DNA of 56,056 nt. Source: Anaerolineales bacterium (GTDB taxonomy: Bacteria; Chloroflexota; Anaerolineae; Anaerolineales; E44-bin32). Positions 55,501 to 56,056 of the stretch are shown here, in pieces. The first letter of the stretch is position 1. Every line of letters begins with the position of its first letter. The notes under the pieces are model-generated. The model made no database searches and was not told the DNA's origin. It was given only the letters and a program-made list of their open reading frames with translations. The position numbers were made by a program, and so were the translations under genes. The stretch is taken from positions 1-56,056 of the forward strand of contig JAFGNH010000005.1 of NCBI GenBank assembly GCA_016927115.1, read 5' to 3'.

Positions 55501-55730
55501 AGGCTGCTTATGATGGGGAGTGATACACAGGCCGCACTCGTGATACCAGCTATTGATAAGGTGAGGATAACCCGTATGCGAATATTCGGATCGTGCCAGA
55601 TCACACGACCTTCAGACGTTCTTTGTAACAGGATCCGCCTGCGGAATCCCTTGCGGCCCAGTGTACTCAATGCATTCTGGGCGGCTTTGAGCTTGCGGAA
55701 GTAACCCAGTAAGGTTCCCTGTTTTTCCAT
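46563..55730 (-). CDS. Cyclic beta-1,2-glucan synthase (NdvB family)
   Basis: This protein of about 3055 residues is one intact frame. N-terminal membrane helices are followed by a GT84 glycosyltransferase core (VITLDSDTQLPRDSARRMIE near residue 780, with a DxD), further membrane segments near 950-1150, and a glycoamylase-like domain. Two GH94-type carbohydrate-binding modules come next, then a phosphorylase-like domain with GTGDWNDGLNQVGEHGRGES near residue 2735, holding the catalytic Asp. The enzyme makes and cyclises beta-1,2-glucans that reach the periplasm or cell surface and help in osmoadaptation. ATG 55730 is the likely start; a TTG five codons upstream is possible. The length is near the upper range for NdvB proteins. 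Confidence 0.92.
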   Translation of the reverse strand: MEKQGTLLGYFRKLKAAQNALSTLGRKGFRRRILLQRTSEGRVIWHDPNIRIRVILTLSIAGITSAACVSLPIISSLPMILSRASWNSVVFGILGFGLGTIAGWLASIRLFPSVTRSLCEQQASWLRGEESLLLIQTPVRSLPGAFQILRDSIDTEISIFALHPLREFPETPELGDLTGVPLLQIQAHAARLVKEHHVDLKGGSSRVLLTQLRDARQTIHAICSDLTASAQIEQSLNPVAEWILDNEYLIESHGRDVQINLPKSFYRQLSVLTDDRDQSYPRVYSLAKELVKHSNARLDRENILAFLSAYQQDECLTIGDLWALPLMLRIALIQRVDQLARQALQEMRDREYADFWANRLLATLRLDPDQLFAVLAELALERGHPSAYFATQLSGHIYDEDTALIPVQSWLERSFRKTLTELHSSEQSRQATNQIAIGNAITSLRQLSLIDWREIFEQQSKVEQILYRDPAGVYPDMDFDTRNQYREAVEILAKGSGMEEVQIARKAVDMAAAAKTREGWESRLKHVGTYLIGENRAQLSKAVGCHESLRFRSYQWVYQHHTVLYLTSIILLTAGLLAYPVLRIFHTSPNFFNLLTILLLVLPASQLAADLVNYSFTRILPPRRLPKLDFLKNGIPDAYQTLVVVPMLLSDQNTISNEIEKLEIRYLANSEHNLFYGLFSDFLDADSVATDEDNSLLSAAEEGIRRLNHKYGEGRFFLFHRQRTWSESEQKYIGWERKRGKLEELNRLILGLRGEDEPSIIYVGDTDRINNIRFVITLDSDTQLPRDSARRMIETLAHPLNQPRYDENGKVARGTFSLIQPRVSPSLPSAVATLFSRIYTDPVGTDPYTRIVSNAYQDLSGEGSYIGKGIYDPRAFYRMVSGRFPDEHLLSHDLIEGAHVRTGLASDIELFDEFPSNYMTYSRREHRWIRGDWQIAEWIFPRVPAKNQKGVANPLDLLNRWKIFDNLRRSLVPIASVAALILTWFFVPQIQLFTATLVAGVILFLPLAGPLTWATSSHGLRAFSFRQIWHDLTRALAEIALLMHQAGLASDAIFRVFYRRLISRRGLLEWTTARMTEWSKQEQRTIFLQNFWLISLLSSALAVSIFILRPENIPFAFPWLILWAFSPLLGSLFMLKRPVRAPNQILTERDTFTLRRIARRTWRYFTDFVGPDTAWLPPDNYQVSHQDQLAMRTSPTNIGLWMLSVSAANDFGYLTPDQAFEQLTHTMSTLKELERYEGHLLNWYDLENLEPLRPRYVSSVDSGNFIAALWTLDQSITDILERPLLNSSALRGLEDTAEILLEELKQENASVETVKVVLELLPLIRGCPDEAIEIIQLIRRVYARVQDFARLMREDAGIHAGAAYWARQLQRQVEAWINLIDRYLIWMEILAERSESEISNAGLSTLLAMHRDLHNSPSLQSMAAGQAAGMYLNPSRLSEPQLQENLKSWVERLYEAFSKAKWFAGEMLAVAEKLQMDARIFADEMNLRFLYDPNRRLFSVGFNVSANHIDGSYYDLLASEARLGSYVAIARGDVPVEHWLALNRPYGSHGRNRVLLSWTGTMFEYLMPLLLQKSFPNSLLDQATREAVALQEAYGRRRRVPWGISESAYSDLDVNRTYQYKAFGVPWLGLKRGLDQDLVVAPYATFLAVDLDPQGAMKNLNRLSRFGLLNQYGFFEAIDFSRRPGVKAAPGVIVRAYMAHHQGMTFLALTNFLLDNIIQRRFHSDPRVKAAEPLLYERVPVSPPLHHISTREEIPARPGTTAAAPTVSKFETPDSITPKVQLLSNGQLSTMTTNAGGGYIRWKGMDITRWRADSTTDADGSFLYLKDLESGEVWSNFFHPIDHQPDRFSVNFALDRADYRRRDNGIDTQTELIVSPEDDVEIRRITLTNRSLRNRRIRATTYYELAMAPHRADRQHPAFNKLFIQTEAVKDSETLLATHRSRQESDPPIYTVHSLDLLGESVPPGMPEYETDRRVFIGRGHTLQNPMGIETTLNNTEGYVLDPVLCISREVNLPPGQSAQLVSLLGVAETRNKVLGLVDKYHDPAVIERAFEIAWASAQLELRSLRILPDEARRFQKLAGYMLYPSAYLRAPSDRIEANHKGQSGLWPYGISGDLPILLITIADVGDLGLVRQMLPAQAYWRQHGLLTDLVILNEESSSYDQPLMERLERLIQSYSMYTGKDQPGGVFLRAVDQIAEEDLTLLHAVARVSLVAARGPLAQQISVSYETVEEPELLKIKRIEDEPSRKLPFMELPYFNSLGGFSKNGREYVIYLGPDSNTPAPWVNVIANPQFGTLISETGAGFTWYGNSQRNRLTQWSNDPVLDPHSEVIYIRDEESGCFWNPTAGPIRERSAYRVFHGAGYSRFEHNSHAIEQLLTTFVPVDENGGEAVKISKLTLSNDSKKVRKLSVTYYVEWTLGEQREDSQQHVVTQWDPELKTILAHNGYHPDYSNRVSFASISPPANSYTGDRSVFLGRNRSSDNPLAMKRNRLSGHVGAELDPCAALQVKIELPPGESTEVICVLGQAETDIEAGLLSRKYRGTTAVNEVFEKTQQYWDRILDTVQVNTPELSVNLLLNRWLLYQSLSCRIWGRSAFYQSGGAIGFRDQLQDVAALLLTTPDLVREHILLAASRQYAEGDVQHWWHPPGGAGIRSRISDDLLWLPFITAQYVQVTGDENILHERIPFLLAPELEPDQHEIFLQPQTTLTKETLFEHCRRALEKGLTKGPHGLPLIGTGDWNDGLNQVGEHGRGESVWLAWFLIDVLRRMEQLAGIMGESELASNYREEAETLELRIEQSAWDGEWYLRATFDDGSPLGSASNAEARIDSLPQSWPWISNAGEPDHKEQALKSAWKFLVQKDEKLVLLFTPPFDTSAPSPGYIRGYPPGVRENGGQYTHAALWLAMAYARKGDGNRAGELLRILNPVEHAREVPDVWRYTIEPYVVAADVYSLPGRVGQGGWSWYTGSAAWMYRVWTEEVLGLKKHGDQLEITPVIPDWWDGYSIQLRHGQAIYSIEVQNPDHVQHGVAWMELDGQRLDQPYVPLDPEPVKHIVVVRMG

Positions 55731-56052
55731 ATTACCCCAGTACAAAGGTGATTATGATCGCGCTGTCCTCCCAGGCCGTACTCTTAGCCAGTGTCCTGGC
55801 TGTTATAACGAATGACTCTCCTTGAATACAGATGGATGTATTAAAGGATGGGTATTCCTGAATAATCAAGCCAGGAATCGATCCCGTTCGCCGGCAATAC
55901 TACTCCTGGAATATCCTTTGGGTGGACTGTATCAGAATTATACTGGTTTTTCGGGAAATCCGATTATGCTCCCAGGGGAATCGCATTCTCGGAGGGGACT
56001 TTTAAATTGTCGACATAAGTGTTAAGATCTGGTCAACAGGAAAGGAGTTTCC
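55731..56052 (+). promoter_or_regulatory. Divergent intergenic region
   Basis: About 320 bp between the glucan-synthase start and the next plus-strand gene. A promoter-like TTGTCG at about 56007-56012 is followed by GTTAAGAT near 56021-56028, and AGGAG at 56043-56047 is the next gene's ribosome-binding site. The spacing is poor, so the promoter is tentative. Confidence 0.35.
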
Positions 56053-56056
56053 ATGA
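56053..56056 (+). CDS. Start of a gene cut by the window edge
   Basis: ATG at 56053-56055 follows AAAGGAG at 5 nt, so a coding region almost certainly begins here. Its identity cannot be seen because only four bases remain. Confidence 0.5.

Noticed and set aside
46600..55700. Many plus-strand frames opposite the glucan-synthase gene
   Set aside because: They are shadows of a high-GC third-position reading frame; none shows a start site or domain.
1..56056. CRISPR arrays, tRNA or rRNA genes
   Set aside because: No regularly spaced direct repeats of CRISPR length and no cloverleaf or rRNA core sequences were noticed while reading.

Overview
The window looks like a chromosome segment of an anaerobic, fermentative member of the Chloroflexota, probably Anaerolineae-like. 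This is an inference from gene content: two tungsten-type aldehyde:ferredoxin oxidoreductases with their own ferredoxin, an Ig-like surface-repeat relic of a kind I associate with that phylum, a giant cyclic beta-1,2-glucan synthase, and a set of small stress proteins. Base composition is moderate. The PTS operon in the middle reads visibly AT-richer than its flanks. I see no tRNA, rRNA or CRISPR array.

Layout. (1) 1-850: a Doc/Fic toxin relic, then a promoter with overlapping palindromes and a roughly 265-nt untranslated leader that ends in a terminator-like hairpin. (2) 854-19506, plus strand: a long catabolic cluster. It holds a cupin, a U32-like TIM-barrel protein, a creatininase-family hydrolase resembling 3-dehydro-scyllo-inosose hydrolase (IolN), an AEC transporter, an AOR, a zinc alcohol dehydrogenase, a two-cluster ferredoxin, a second AOR, an internally deleted chorismate-synthase-like gene, an EPSP-synthase paralogue with altered active-site residues, a UroD/MtaA-type methyltransferase, an ABC importer whose binding protein is a tandem duplication, an SDR, an IclR regulator and a malate/lactate-dehydrogenase-family reductase. 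My reading is an anaerobic pathway for a cyclitol-like or shikimate-like carbocycle, switched by the IclR protein. (3) 19507-20285: a decayed chimera of an Ig-like surface repeat and a sortase C-terminus. (4) 20782-32805, plus strand: a PTS operon with a SorE-like reductase, a mannitol-1-phosphate-dehydrogenase/C_GCAxxG_C_C fusion, EIIA, EIIB and EIIC of the fructose family, a fused 2-oxoacid dehydrogenase E1, a lipoyl E2, a 1-phosphofructokinase-like kinase, a DeoR regulator and a SIS-domain protein. A plausible flow is ketose-1-phosphate to hexitol phosphate to ketose-6-phosphate, then glycolysis.

(5) 33549-45910, all minus strand: a group with a stress/redox flavour. It holds a lipoprotein, several small membrane proteins (two shorter than 60 codons), DUF5661, an RNB-domain ribonuclease, YtxH, GlsB/YeaQ, a lone receiver protein, a NarL-type two-component pair, a frameshifted DUF389 gene, and a three-gene unit of a truncated cytochrome bd subunit I-like protein, an unknown protein and a double UspA protein with a PCP_red-like tail. 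(6) 46563-55730, minus strand: one gene of about 3055 codons for cyclic beta-1,2-glucan synthase (NdvB family). A new plus-strand gene begins at the last four bases.

The most novel material is the AOR/IolN/AroA-AroC-paralogue cluster in region 2 and the unusual domain fusions in regions 2, 4 and 5. All family calls come from motif reading without database searches.
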